This document shows positions 35,001-44,097 of a stretch of 64,000 nt of DNA, one piece after another. The translations under genes and the position numbers were made by a program. Position 1 is the first letter of the stretch. Each line of letters starts with the position of its first letter. The notes under the pieces are model-generated. The model had not been told where the DNA came from. It did not search any database and saw nothing but the letters and a program-made list of their open reading frames with translations. Source of the stretch: Acanthosepion pharaonis (lineage: Eukaryota > Mollusca > Cephalopoda > Sepiida > Sepiidae); NCBI GenBank assembly GCA_903632075.3, contig CAHIKZ030005499.1, positions 3,453,501 through 3,517,500 on the forward strand, read 5' to 3'.

Positions 35001-35306
35001 ATAGATACCAAGTTAAGAACTGATGATGTCAGGAATGGCATTAATGAAAATTAGATGAATGTAAATTTCCTTCTGCTTATTGTATTATGTTGATTGCACA
35101 CAGTAGAAAAATACATAATGAGTAATAATTAGTAATTGTGTTACTTTATGAATATAAAGTATCATTCATTTATATAAACATTTTTTTTTTTAGGAGACTT
35201 GTACACTGAGGCAGCTGATGCTGCAACAGAGTCCATGAATGGCAGAATGGCTTGCAAATATTATACACTGGCTGAAGAAGCTTGGGCTGAATGTGAAGAT
35301 GAATAA
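12193..35306 (+). CDS. EEF2K: eukaryotic elongation factor 2 kinase, 11 coding exons
   Basis: Calcium/calmodulin-dependent alpha-kinase that phosphorylates eEF2 and slows translation elongation in the cytosol. Joined exons: 12193-12594, 12953-12990, 13536-13707, 14442-14588, 17556-17816, 25673-25894, 28611-28730, 29230-29421, 30700-30815, 32952-33130, 35194-35306; 1962 nt, 653 aa, all introns GT/AG with matching phases. Residues about 80-105 are the calmodulin-binding segment (HW...DPWEKFHLEE, W83). The alpha-kinase core runs about 105-325, with the ATP lysine in NYVAKRY (K168), catalytic-loop aspartates in VVDIQGVGDLYTD (D271, D281), GDGNLG, and zinc-site Cys/His in HSHCCNSIC. Ser-rich linker 341-420; SEL1-like helical repeats about 455-645. 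The human protein is 725 aa; the difference lies mostly in a shorter linker. Start chosen at 12193: good Kozak context (A at -3), no upstream ATG in the exon. The identification is very secure; exact exon edges are inferred from consensus sites. Confidence 0.96.
12953..12990 (+). CDS. EEF2K: EEF2K coding exon 2 (38-nt microexon)
   Basis: After TTTTTGCAG it encodes SFNHGAMRQCFR and the first two bases of a Leu codon, then a GTAAGT donor. This is the glycine-containing nucleotide-binding strand (family pattern F-x-x-GAMRECFR). At 38 nt it is a microexon. Skipping it would shift the frame, so it has to be included for kinase activity. Confidence 0.93.
13536..13707 (+). CDS. EEF2K: EEF2K coding exon 3 (kinase N-lobe)
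   Basis: Follows CATGACAG. Encodes LKKLSNF...NYVAKRYFEDVSRDVYFEDV...LWGEEYNRHNPPKK with the ATP-binding lysine (K168) in VAKRY. 172 nt: one base completes the split Leu codon, then 57 full codons; ends in phase 0 before GTTTGA at 13708, a weak donor. Confidence 0.94.
14442..14588 (+). CDS. EEF2K: EEF2K coding exon 4 (kinase core)
   Basis: Acceptor TTTTCAG at 14441; 49 codons in phase 0: VDIFQMYILEFHKRAEKP...HLEHFIEGDYTKYNSNSGYV...RLTPQ, which matches the family block following PPK. Donor GTAAAC at 14589. Confidence 0.95.
14589..17555 (+). other. EEF2K: EEF2K intron 4
   Basis: Contains an A-run/T-run foldback at 14769-14804 and, at about 14880-16350, a stretch less AT-rich than its surroundings that looks like an unidentified dispersed repeat (no protein motif). 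No coding sequence recognised. Confidence 0.4.
17556..17816 (+). CDS. EEF2K: EEF2K coding exon 5 (kinase C-lobe, catalytic and zinc site)
   Basis: 87 codons in phase 0. Contains HQLIVVDIQGVGDLYTDPQI (catalytic aspartates), GDGNLGPKGMALFFHSH and CCNSICHGLNLSPFD (zinc ligands). Ends TSIM before GTAAGG. The acceptor TTTTCACAG is preceded 41 nt upstream by a near copy (AG at 17513-17514), see findings. Confidence 0.96.
18730..19025 (+). pseudogene. unrecognised coding relic in intron 5
   Basis: An open frame reads through NNVERAVKFQHDLKMIMACY and ends KETQDINFIQDTHEDISPL...SSDK stop at 19023. It looks like real former protein sequence, perhaps the tail of a transposase, but I cannot assign a family. 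Confidence 0.35.
19880..20815 (+). pseudogene. Penelope-like retroelement, RT half
   Basis: Translated pieces in order: LVKSDKTGNFYKLA, ITIKDHKTNFEVNPTTRIIN-like (20205-20265), QFDIKEYYPSISRELFTAA (20423 on), FDITMGLLESAESSNLVGLF, LYRDDAL (RT active site, RDD) and IGKLIHREFKCLNLKVTN. This order is typical of Penelope-like RTs that carry a C-terminal GIY-YIG endonuclease. Interrupted by stops. Ends at an (AT)n tract; its C-terminal half is at 24530-25390. Confidence 0.8.
20822..20896. repeat. (AT)n(GA)n microsatellite
   Basis: About 58 bp of pure AT dinucleotide followed by a short GA run. It lies exactly between the Penelope-like RT fragment and the DNA element that follows. Confidence 0.95.
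21502..21756. repeat. near-perfect 255-bp palindrome
   Basis: Two arms of about 127 bp meet with essentially no spacer near 21629. The outer part is not simple sequence (ACCACTACCTTGAAGCAATG in one arm and its exact complement in the other); the inner part is T-rich/A-rich. I see about one mismatch near the centre. Confidence 0.93.
22120..22398 (+). pseudogene. transposon-derived coding segment, possible exonised tail
   Basis: Open frame A-E-L-G-I-I-I-T-N-S-H-N-L-M then LLDEYQPQLAQVLHEILTGQ, GHTIKHIWTIDGVYHEY, CEIGANYLM and stop. The pattern (helix, then HxW-x4-G-x-Y strand-like region, then GA-x-YL) resembles a C-terminal domain I associate with multicopy mollusc transposon proteins; this is a recollection, not a search. 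It follows an acceptor-like TTTATGGTAG at 22110-22119. Confidence 0.5.
23022..23078. repeat. (AT)n microsatellite plus T run
   Basis: Pure AT dinucleotide repeat followed by a poly-T tract to about 23097, just outside the right end of the DNA element. Confidence 0.95.
23640..24458 (-). pseudogene. hAT-type (ZMYM-like) transposase relic
   Basis: On the minus strand from 24458: ALGEADNLLVKFNKFNSILF, YKVFEKLFGTLQCKQLDL and KINDFIQYIE, and further on KCTMAKECLSSLAHIMIGKQ, which matches the C-terminal dimerisation region of hAT transposases of the ZMYM/DUF4371 type. Several stops and frame changes; N-terminal part absent. Confidence 0.65.
24530..25390 (+). pseudogene. Penelope-like retroelement, GIY-YIG endonuclease half
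   Basis: Starts NKNSNHPSNVFKHIPISINK and continues YDSALRKSGYAHKLEYI, then CLLNNKCLINNIIYKTTAS, NYIGATETTFNNHKMLF (GIY-YIG core: YIG and TETTFxxH) and a terminal Cys-rich MGKCRHFNK. Same strand and correct order to be the missing C-terminus of the RT fragment ending at 20815. Many stops. Confidence 0.75.
25673..25894 (+). CDS. EEF2K: EEF2K coding exon 6 (regulatory linker)
   Basis: 74 codons in phase 0 between TTTTTTTAG and GTAAGT. Encodes a low-complexity linker (SSHSSSNSTDDESMSIGSPL) and SPRIRFTSESETS. The SPRIRFTS stretch lies where the human autophosphorylated regulatory-loop Thr is found (SPRVRTLS). Phosphorylation in this species is inferred, not shown. Confidence 0.9.
26120..27050. 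repeat. probable dispersed repeat in intron 6
   Basis: Less AT-rich than its surroundings, with repeated motifs such as AAATGGTGATATGCC and CAGCATGCTG. No protein motif. The family is not identified. Confidence 0.35.
27060..27733. repeat. imperfect long inverted repeat (foldback element)
   Basis: The left arm 27060-27255 and the right arm 27545-27733 (reversed) share CTTGGAC, GTCAAAAG, ACCTTCAC, TTTATTGTTTTAAAAAGTGA, TTTGTTCTTGA and TTATTACATTGTTTATT-like blocks in the same order, with about 290 bp between them. No coding content. Confidence 0.75.
28611..28730 (+). CDS. EEF2K: EEF2K coding exon 7 (linker end)
   Basis: 40 codons in phase 0 between CTCTTCAG and GTAAAA: EEEKLAFAEIIGKRHRPSCV...NMNSEDSVLGQ. 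It leads into the C-terminal helical region. Weakly conserved apart from the end, which aligns to the family's pre-SEL1 helix. Confidence 0.9.
29230..29421 (+). CDS. EEF2K: EEF2K coding exon 8 (first SEL1-like repeat)
   Basis: 64 codons in phase 0 between a T-rich acceptor ending TTTTAG and GTAAGT. Encodes IHHEMAKYHEIGRFL...DWDSALFHEKHAAELGVLEALITMARLYLGLP, a helix-turn-helix SEL1-like unit of the C-terminal domain that docks eEF2. Confidence 0.94.
29965..30370. mobile_element. foldback element with ~120-bp inverted ends (family F)
   Basis: Left arm: GACTATTGTCCTCATCTTTG, GGCCTTCCTCAGGTGTATAT. Right arm, reversed, repeats the same string with few changes (ATATACACCTGAGGAAGGCTGG in plus orientation near 30275, then AACAACAACAAAGACAAGGA). 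The middle carries ACCGTTTATTTAATCTACAG. No ORF; non-autonomous. Confidence 0.8.
30430..30565. mobile_element. minimal copy of foldback family F
   Basis: Only the two arms remain: TTTTGGCCGTTGTACACACT with CTTCTTCAGGTGATATACAA and then AACAGCCAAAACATTGTGAA, followed by AAAGATGAGGACAACAGTCT. An internal deletion of the form at 29965-30370. Confidence 0.65.
30700..30815 (+). CDS. EEF2K: EEF2K coding exon 9 (SEL1-like repeat)
   Basis: Begins VDIDKGLTYMTLAAENGDRD, the second helical repeat; 116 nt, ending two bases into an Arg codon before GTAAGA. The acceptor ATTATTAG has a poor pyrimidine tract and abuts repeat-like DNA. Confidence 0.93.
31180..31728. repeat. probable dispersed repeat of unknown family in intron 9
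   Basis: GC-richer than the intron average and containing blocks such as TGGTCAATGGCCAGGCAGGA that look like old transposon sequence. No recognisable protein. It directly precedes a 5S-headed SINE. Confidence 0.35.
31730..32075 (+). mobile_element. 5S rRNA-derived SINE, copy 1
   Basis: The head (about 31735-31840) follows the 3' two-thirds of 5S rRNA: TGAAGTTAAGCAATGTCAAG, TCTGGTCAGTACCTAGATGA, GTGACCACTTGGGAATATCA, GGTACTGTAAGCTT. Then comes a body with AGTTCAGAATTCAG, ATGAATCCACCTCCTCTTCT and a tail GGTTGATAAGTCATTAAAAA followed by AATCAATCAAT. Confidence 0.85.
32255..32628 (+). mobile_element. 5S rRNA-derived SINE, copy 2
   Basis: The head starts GCCTACGGCTATATCCTGTT, like the 5' end of 5S rRNA, and runs through AGTCAGTATCTAGATGAGTG to CAGGTGCTGTAAGCTT. 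The body has a box B-like CAAGTTTGAATTCCAG, TATAAATCCAACTCTTCTCA, and the tail GGTTGATAAGCCATAAAAAC then AATCAATCAATCAC. It gives the fullest head of the three copies. Confidence 0.88.
32952..33130 (+). CDS. EEF2K: EEF2K coding exon 10 (SEL1-like repeat)
   Basis: Acceptor CCTGACAG. Encodes SKCWTTSMFWYNQAIQSIE...HQLLAAQAHMFLVGGFGIEKDPQRA, matching the conserved GGxGxEKDPQR block. 179 nt; ends one base into a Gly codon before GTAATT. Confidence 0.95.
33340..33960 (-). pseudogene. LINE 3' fragment in intron 10 (copy 1)
   Basis: On the minus strand, FYSNNFPCISQQWKSLPISC matches the C-terminal FYSNSFIPRTSRQWNTLPNY of the LINE at 9055-10320, and both share the 3' end CCCCAAGCAAGG. The plus-strand T run at 33319-33340 would be its A tail. 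Dead. Confidence 0.7.
34230..35060 (-). pseudogene. LINE 3' fragment in intron 10 (copy 2)
   Basis: Nucleotide blocks match the same family in the same order: AAAGCTCATCAGAACAATTA near 34509, AAGGAGTCACTCTCCTGGAG near 34779, TAACAGGCCATTTCTTGTCC near 34880. Strongly decayed and no open frame. It overlaps copy 1 in family coordinates, so it is a second insertion or a local duplication. Confidence 0.6.
35194..35306 (+). CDS. EEF2K: EEF2K coding exon 11 (C-terminus and stop)
   Basis: Acceptor TTTTTAG; encodes GDLYTEAADAATESMNGRMA...YYTLAEEAWAECEDE then TAA at 35304-35306. The YY-LAEEAW tail is the extreme C-terminus of the family needed for eEF2 phosphorylation. The stop overlaps an AATAAA-like string (35302-35307), too early to be the real poly(A) signal. 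Confidence 0.96.
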
Positions 35307-38000
35307 ATTTGTTTCTTTTTTCCTTTCTCAAGAAACATTTCAAAAGGGATTTTTTTTCCAATTTTTTCTCTTTCTTCAAATAGCAGTTGTTTGTGCCTTT
35401 TTATAATGTTTTTTTTTTACATTGTCTTTTTCAATCTTTATTTAGATTTCTCAGTATAAAACTATTTTGCATATGCTGTATAGAAAAATGAATTTAAGCA
35501 TTTAAGTTTAACTGAGTAACATTAAAACTACATCTAATTCTGTGTAAAAAGTGGGTTGTCTATGGAACAGAACACTCTTTGTCAATTTTTTACATTTTAA
35601 ATGTAATTTTTCTGACCATCTCTTGAACACACACATAATTTACATCAGATAAAATGAAATTATCACTCTATAGAAAAAAATAAAAATTAGATTAATTTGA
35701 ATGAACTTTCAGGATTTTAATGATTCCTCATCTTAAGAATCTGTCTTCTTTTGATTCAAGAATATTCTTGTTAGGGCATTTTTTTCTAATAATTAAACCA
35801 TGACAAGCATTAAAAAAAAAATGACATTTACAAAAGTTAACTAATATGCTTTGCTTTAAGCTATTTGTCTTTTCTTATATACTTTCCCTTTTGACTTGAA
35901 TCTTCTGATTAGTTTTGGAAATTTCTTCATTTCCTCAAATTAAATTCCTTGTTATGAACCTGCTTTAGAGACTAAGATAGTTTAGTCTTTCCCAGTGGTG
36001 TCAGTGTTCAAGCCCAGGTTAAAAACCAGGATTTGAAATACTGATTTCCTAGACAGGTAAGCAAGGTCTTGCTATATGGAAGATTGTCACTCTTCCTATC
36101 TCTTTATTTTGCTTCATTTGCCCTTGTGTCAGATTAAACTAAACTTTACCTCTACTCATCATTATTTGACCTTACATAATTTTTCACTTCATTTATTTAT
36201 TCTATTTCAATTCAGCTTGAAAAAATTTGCAAAAGCTCATCATAATATCATTTTTAAACTTTTTTCATCACCAACTATTCCTTGTATTTTTTTATCAAGA
36301 TTTATGCTATTATTTCATTGCATATATTATTAATTTCTATAATACATTTCCTTTAAGTATCATATTGCATGTTTATAACTCAAGTTCTTACAGGTTTAAA
36401 CAAATATAAGAATATTGCTTGTGAATGTCATAAGCTCATCTAATAAAGATGTTACATTTTTACATTTGTCAACAATTTTCATTTCATATAACAATAGTCA
36501 TTTTCCCATGATCTATTACAAAGCAAAGATAAAACTTGGACATTTTCCTGATAAAAGAAATTGGTTATTGAACTTTTTTTTTTTTTTTTTTTACTTTGCT
36601 TGATAGGATCACTCATGAAAAGATTCATTTTTATAATCTGGGGAAAATGGCTTCTATGCTTTTAAAATCTAAAATACCCACCATGCTTTTAGGAATTCAG
36701 CCTTTCTAAATTATGTGTATGATATTAAGAATTTTTATTTTTAATTCGAAATCTTCAAATGAATTTCCAAAATATGTAAAGTGGATTACATGGCTTATTT
36801 GGTGTAAGCATTCGTTTCTGGTTCACTTATTAATATGTAGTTAGTTGTTTGTACCACTAATATAAGAACTGATGTCTATCTGCAATTTTATATATATTGT
36901 TATTTCTGATTTAAATTAAGGAATATTTTATTACCATAAGAAGTTTGTGTTTCAACCATCTTTGAGTGGTTGGTGAAAAGTGGAATATCAGTAACTTCTA
37001 AATGTTATATTCAGTTTTATATAGATCTGACCACTGATCAACATTTTGAAACCTATTCTGCTGCTGTACTGAAAAAATACCAAAACTCTGTTGTTGCTAG
37101 GTTCAACTTTAGGTCATTGTTGATTTAGGTTCAAATTATTATCTAAATCTTGGCAAGCCTTGAAAATGATGCTGATGCACACAGGTGATCTGTTTGTATA
37201 TCTGTAAAATGAAGATAATTCTTGTATTCTTCCACTGGCCATATTAACTGATCAGTTTTAAGTCTGTTAATATAAAACTTGATTGAACCAGTATTTTTAT
37301 CACACAGGCTACATGTTTCTCAGAATTTATAAAACAACATAACATGCATTACTTGTTTGTTATAAATTAGCATTTTGCTTTTATACATTCCTTTACATAG
37401 AAAATACCAGTATTTAAAATGGAAAGTATTTGTTGATTTGAATGTCTTTAGTTTGCTATGTCTTCTTTTCCTTCTGACTCAAATTTTGTGAGGACAGACT
37501 TCAAAGGACACTTTATATTTGCTATGCTATTATTCTGCTTGTAAATATTTAAAGCTTAATAGAGAAAAGAAAATTTGAAAATATTTTAAAAAGATGACTC
37601 CTAATTCTTTGGATGAAAATATTTGATGTCATATAAACAGATGTTGAGATCTTTTGCAAAAGTCATATTTTCAATGCTTTTTATTATCCCTTTTAGAAAT
37701 GTTCCTCATTTCATGATCACCTTCTATTTAAAAAAAAAAAAAAAAAAAAACTGTAATGTCCTGATAGCAAAAATTTGCTTGAATTTTGTCAGTGGATTTT
37801 AGTGTTCTCAAAACAAAATTCCATTTATTGGCTTGTGTCAGTTGTTTTTATATTTATGTTGTAAAACTCGTTTTGCCTGACATACTTAAAGATATGGAGA
37901 CACAATTTAACCTTGATTTAATAAATGTTAAGAAAAAAATTTCTTTTTTTTATTATTTTGAAATAAAGTTGAAGAAAACATTCAAACATTAGATGTTTTC
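35307..38000 (+). other. EEF2K 3' UTR and downstream sequence, end unknown
   Basis: No coding sequence is supported here. Candidate poly(A) signals (AATAAA) occur near 35682 and 37960, and T-rich tracts follow. A stretch at about 35960-36090 weakly resembles the repeat near 2760-2940 and may be a short SINE. The extent of the UTR needs transcript data. Confidence 0.4.
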
Positions 38001-38044
38001 TTTTGTTTTAATTTTTGAGATGAGGAGTTATCATTATTTAATCA

Positions 38045-38425
38045 GACTAATATTCACATTTCTGTTGTCACAAGATTTTGGCCCTTGTACTATGTGGTAC
38101 TCTTCAGGTGTCAGGTTTAATCTGAGTAACTTACAAGGAATTTTGAACTGAACCCTTTATTTAATCTGCAGAGGTTGATTGTTCTTGTTCTGCCATCCAT
38201 ATTTAATATCTCATCTTGTACTGAGCAGTAGTTTAAAAAAAAAAAAATGATATATTCCAAGACCTGAAAAGCAGAATGAGAACCATAGATTAAACAAAAG
38301 ATGCTGTTCAAAAATCCCTTGAAACCTGGATCAACAGACACTTAAAGAAGGCCAGAGGGCACAGTGGCCAAAATGTTGTCATAATAACAAAGATGAGGAC
38401 ATAAGTCTAGAAATAATTTAAGTAA
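38045..38425. mobile_element. foldback family F copy
   Basis: Left arm TTGTCACAAGATTTTGGCCC with CTCTTCAGGTGTCAG, middle TGAACCCTTTATTTAATCTG, right arm AAGAAGGCCAGAGGGCACAG with AACAAAGATGAGGACATAAG. An A13 run lies inside. Confidence 0.7.
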
Positions 38426-38429
38426 GTTT

Positions 38430-41400
38430 TATTTATCTCAGATTTACTTGATTGCAATTTGGTTTTGAATATTCTATGCATATGGGTAGAAGGTAAAATG
38501 TTCTTTTACCCACAAACCTTCAGAATCTTTCTGTGACCAATCATGAAATTGGAGCAGGCCATTTTTACTGCTTTTGAATGACAGAATCTTTGAAGTGATG
38601 GGGTAAAGCTATTAACATAGGAAGTTTTTTTTTCCTGAAATCAATTAAATTGAGATTGAACTGAATTTAAATATCTCATTGATTTTTAAAAAATCTTTAT
38701 TGATCAATTTTTTTTTTATATATAAAAGTTGACCTTTATTTTTTTAACTTAAAAAAAAACATTTCAGTATAATTTTTATTTTATTTTTTAAATGTCTTTT
38801 GCTTCTTTCCTTTACCAATTAATCTTTTCAGTAAATGTACAAATCTGATCCATTTCCTTTTATATTTCCTATGCTAATGAAAAATCTTGTCCATGTTCAT
38901 TCATTTTTCAATTATAAATTTTATCTCAGGTGTAGCCACTTAATTTACAATTTGGCTGTTAGTGGCTTAAGTATCTTTTATTGTAAATCTGTTTTTTAAG
39001 TCAATTTATTTAAAGTAATGATTACTCACCTATAATCTGTACATCTAGTGTTAAATTCGACCATTTCCTAAATATATTTCTTGGTGCATCTGTTCACTGG
39101 CATCCATGATTTTGAAATAACCTGTCCAATTACTGTTTGATCTCTCAAGCAATATACATATACCCTTATAGTTTTTTTTTTTTATTTTCATATTTCAAAA
39201 ATCTCTTAATTCTTGGTTTAAGTATTAAAATCTTGACCAGTTTAAGGTGAAATCTCTTCCATTGTCAGTGACAGTTTGTTTATATTGGCTGCAAATCATT
39301 GGTTAGACATGTTAAATACCACGGAAATTTTTCTTTTGAAAACAAAAAATATTTTTTGAGTAAAGAAACTCTCTCCTGTTGATGATGATCAACAATGCAC
39401 TTGAAAACCAAATTTAGAGTTCCTCTTTCAATGACTGACCCTGACATATGAAAGATTGCTTAACAAATGAAAAGAATCCCAAAAATGATTATCAAAAGAA
39501 AAATTTGTCTCATTTAATGGCGCATGTTTAAACTATATATATATATATATATATATTAGTTTCTCTTCCTCAGTAAATTCATGTAACGTGACTTTATAAT
39601 CTGCAAATAAAGGCACCCTTGGGTGGTTGATTTTTTTTTTTTTTTGATTTTTTTTATATGAAGTCATAAAGCAACTGCAGTTACCAACATGTAAGATACA
39701 TTTATATCAGGTGCAGGTAAATTATGTAAACTGATATTTGGGGTGTATATTCTTAGGTATCTAACAAATGTTTGTGGTGGGGGTATTCTTTATTTTATTT
39801 TTGAGGACCATCCCACCAACACGAGTTTATTAAGTCACCCCATTTATTAATTTTACACTTTTTGACCCATTAAATGATTTTCTAACCCAGCCACACCTTT
39901 ATAAGACCACCTCCTGTTTATTGCATACTGAGAAAATCTCCCCCACTCCTTGTAGTAGGCACTTACAAGTACATAGTGAAACAAGACTAACAGCATTAGC
40001 TGGGCTTCTTTACATTATATTTAACATTTAATTTTTTTTAAAGAATCATTTTTAATTGTTATTTTATTTTTAATATTATGTAATATCCAATTATTTTTAA
40101 TATTATATAATATATAAAACTTGAATGATATTCATTTCAGATGGCAATTAATGAAGACCGAAAGGAAAGAATTGCCAGGAAATTTTTTTTCTCATCATTA
40201 TGGATATCAGTTGTTCAGACTGTATACAGATCCTAAAATGAAATTCACAATATTTCAATTGATAGTGTCTTAGTGTAAAGTCATTTTAGTTAAATGAAAG
40301 CGGTTTTACATATTTCACAAATTAACATTTTTGATGGTTAACATGTCTGTTTACTACTCTAAAGGTTTAGTTTACTTTAAGGTGGAAAACCCTGAAAAAG
40401 TTGATTATTATGATCCTAAGAATGAATATCTTTGGAAATAAAACGTGGTGCACACAGCCTGTTAGAAAAGTTTAAGGAAAAAGAAATTTAACAAAATTTG
40501 TGTTTAATTGCTTCCAAATAATTTTGTTTTTATTTGACTCATTTTTACAGTGATTTCTGTTTCTGGCAAAAGTTTGAAACAAGAAAGTTTATAAATTGAA
40601 TCTTGAAAGCAGGCATTCATCTCTTGACTCTTTCTCTCTTGGTATGACAAATGGTACAAATAGCACTAAATGCAACTAGTTGTTAGTAGCTGGTTAGCAA
40701 ACAATTTGTGATACATGTCTGTGAATCAAAACATAGGTTGTGGCATATTCTTGAAATATTGCTGTTTTTACTTCCATTTTAGGATTAAAAAATATATCAA
40801 AATGTTTTAAATTTGGATACCTGCTGCTTTTTGCAGTTAGAATTTGAGATGTTTTGGTCTTGTCATACTTTCAAGATAGGAAGACTTTTTTGTAACCTTA
40901 CATGGTATCAAACCAAGTTTCTGTCCTCTTTTGTTCTGTAGCACAACGCTGGTGATGTTAAAAATTGTAGCAAGCTTAAAAAACAGCAGTGAAAATATTT
41001 TAAATTTGTTAAAACTTAATATTTTGTTATATTTCAATGTATTGTGGCCAATGTTTTGGATTGTTTTCCATAAAGTGTATGATTTAAATTTTCAGCCACT
41101 CTATTTCATCAGATTTTAGTCTACAGCAAGATTTTAATCAAAATAGACAATTTTTTACAAGAAGTTGGCAATTAAAGACTTTATAGCATTCTAGTTGAAC
41201 ATATAATCTGCAGTTTCAAAATAAAACCCAAATAAAATAGGAATAGTAATTTATTTTCTGTTAGAAACTTTTCCTAACAAAATCTGAAGATAATACTTTT
41301 TACAAATTTGTCTTGAATGGATATTATTTGGTCAAAGTCCTTGTTAGAATTAAGTGTCTTTGAATGAAAATCAAATTTAAATGAACATATCAAATATTCA

Positions 41401-41550
41401 GTATTTATTTCATAATGTACCATAAGGAATAAAAGAATCAATTAGAGTGACAACTTTTATTTGGCCAAGCAATGTAAATTCAAAGTTTATTTTTCTAACC
41501 TGATAAATGTTGGTCACTTGCGTTTTTTTATGGCTGGACATTATTTATTT
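38430..41550. other. AT-rich intergenic sequence
   Basis: (AT)n at 39533-39555. Around 40130-40230 a stretch of mixed composition reads MAINEDRKERIARKF right after TTTCAG, a possible exon relic but too short to assign. Nothing else is recognisable. Confidence 0.3.
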
Positions 41551-41569
41551 GAACCATTTGATATAACTA

Positions 41570-41690
41570 TGATCAATATACTTGCCAAGGAATTAAGAGA
41601 TTTTACTTATAATCCAACATTGTAATATTTAAAATAACAAGAAATAATGTTGGATTATTAATAAAATCCATTAATTCCTTAGAAATTACT
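41570..41690. repeat. short foldback repeat
   Basis: AAGGAATTAAGAGATTTTAC with ATAATCCAACATTG is followed about 45 bp later by the inverted form ending CATTAATTCCTTAG. A related right arm lies just upstream of EEF2K exon 9 (about 30650-30690). Confidence 0.6.
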
Positions 41691-41807
41691 TTGCTTATGT
41701 TTTGGATGCAAAAATAAACATTAATAGATATGGGCTTCAAAGGGATTTCATCAAGAGATGTGCATTTCTTAAACAGGGTAATTGAACTTTGATGGGCCAT
41801 GAAAGCT

Positions 41808-41985
41808 TTCCATAACTGAGTGGTTTAATGCATGCCAAGCCAGATGGTAGTTTCCCTTATAAGGGGGATGCAGATTTGAACCCTACTGGAAGGCACATTC
41901 TCTTTATTAAGACTCTCAAATGCACAGGCTGGTAAATGTAAATTTATACTGCTTAACAGACATGCATGTATACTCAAACATAAAT
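41808..41985 (+). mobile_element. tRNA(Ser/Leu)-like SINE
   Basis: CTGAGTGGTTTAATGCATGC resembles the box A/D-arm of class II (Ser/Leu) tRNAs, and GCAGATTTGAACCCTACTGG resembles box B, spaced by a long variable-arm-like stretch. A non-tRNA tail follows. Not a functional tRNA: no credible acceptor stem. Confidence 0.6.
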
Positions 41986-41989
41986 ATCC

Positions 41990-44045
41990 ACTAAATATAA
42001 CATTTTATAAGCAATGATTGATATACTTGCTAAATGATATTGATTGCTTAATGCAAGTTAGCAGATGCAACATCATTTTCTCCATGTTAGATTTTTTTTT
42101 TTCTTGCATTTTTGGATTTCTTTGATTTATTCTGCTTGCCCTCACCTGTGAATTAAATCTTTTTGTTCTTTGAAAAGAATTGCTTCCATCAAAACTTTTT
42201 GCCATTTTTGTTTCTTTTTACTTTTTTATATTTTATACTTGTTTTTCACTTATGTTTTTATACATTACAGAACCTGTTCATTTTTCACTGTTTGTTGGAT
42301 TTGTGGTCTAAAGTCTTTTTTTCCCCTGCCATGAAATCAAAATTGCATTGTTTTTTGATTTTGGTAAAATATTGTACTATAAATTCTCAAACTTGTCTGA
42401 AAATAAACTATATTTTTCATATTTGTTTTGTTTGTTTATTGGGGGGGGGAATTTGAGTTAAAGCATATTTCAGTTTCATTTCCTCATCACCAGGCTGACT
42501 TTAATATGTAAGAAGCCATGAATTGTTAAAGGAACAACAATTATAATTTATTTTATTCAGTATTTGTAATTTTCTCTTGGATTTTGAGGGTGGGGAAAGA
42601 AAGATCTCACTATGAATTGAAATGTGGTTGCAAAAACTTCAAAGCTGATAACTAAATTGATTCTGTTCTTTCAACATCAAATAGTTTCTCTGATTGTATT
42701 GGTGTGATTAGCTCAGTCATTTGAATTAAATTCATTTTTAGCAAAAAAAGAAAACAGATTATGCAAGTTAAGAATTGATGATTTGTCATTACCATTCTCT
42801 TAAAACTTCATAAAAATTTATTTAGAATATATTCAATTTAGCAAAAAAGTTTATAGATTTCCAAGTGAAAATTTGACTTGTTATCAATGAAAAGACTAAC
42901 AATAGTGTTATTTTTTAAATCCCTTGCCTTCTCTTCATTTTTCTTGCACTGTCAGTGGGACTTAGAATATACTGACTGTCTCCCCTGCAGAAGAATAAGA
43001 TGTTTCAAAAAGGCCCACCTACCAGATTTGCAGAACTGGGTATAAATAACCAGTATTTATCTATAGACTTAATTATATATAAATAACGTATTTGCTTATA
43101 GACATTTAATAATTTAGCATTAACCCTGCAAGTGTTTGTATGTCATAAAATCCACCAACCCAACCTATTTTGCTTTTGACTGATTTATTAACTAAATGAT
43201 CACAATTTTGGAAATCCCAGCAAAGACTGATCTTTCTATTTTTACTCTCCTGACAACAAAGAAACTAAAATGATTTTCATTATTTCCATGTTGTAACCAC
43301 TGCCACTTAGTCATTTTGATATTATAATGTAGTTACTGGTCAGAATGGGACATTTCATCACCCCTCACTCAATACTGGACGACTCAACATGATGACAACT
43401 CAATGCTGGCACCAAATTCATAGCTTCAGACTGATGTTGGCTGTCATAGCGTGCACATTTCCGAGATTGGTTGAAGCAAATAGAAGACTGCACACAGAGT
43501 ACCCCTCAATATGGAGATTCCTTATGGGGCTGCAAAGAAACCAAGATGCATCTTTTTTGAGCAAGTAATTGGAGGTCATTCTTCTTCCACACTAAATTGA
43601 AGTCTATGAAGGCAGATGAAAGAATTTTGCAGATTGTTTCTCTTTTTTCACAATGATCTCCAACTGAATATTTGAGAGGAATTGCATATAATTTTTAAAT
43701 TAAAAAAAATGTCATGTATTAAAAAATGATCCTTAATAAATTACTTTTATTTGGTTTTAAAAAGTTGATGAAAAAATTTCATAGTTTGCATGTCATTGAG
43801 TTGACTTTGCACAGAGTAGGCTGGTTGTGAGTTGTCCTAAAGTTGAGGTGGTAGTGTTGGTAGTGATGAGTTGTCCTGCAGCCATTACTGGTATGGATTT
43901 TTACATCTAGATTTTTTTTTCAAATCTAGAATTGGTAGCTGATTGAAATGAATTGCTTTGTCTGTAATTTACCCTTAATGGTAAATTGAAGTGTTTGGTT
44001 GGTTGGGTTTTATAGCATATCAACCACTGTAGGTCATTTAATAAG

Positions 44046-44097
<52 letters not shown>

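Noticed and set aside
41808..41985. Functional tRNA gene
   Set aside because: Box A and B are recognisable but no paired acceptor stem can be drawn.
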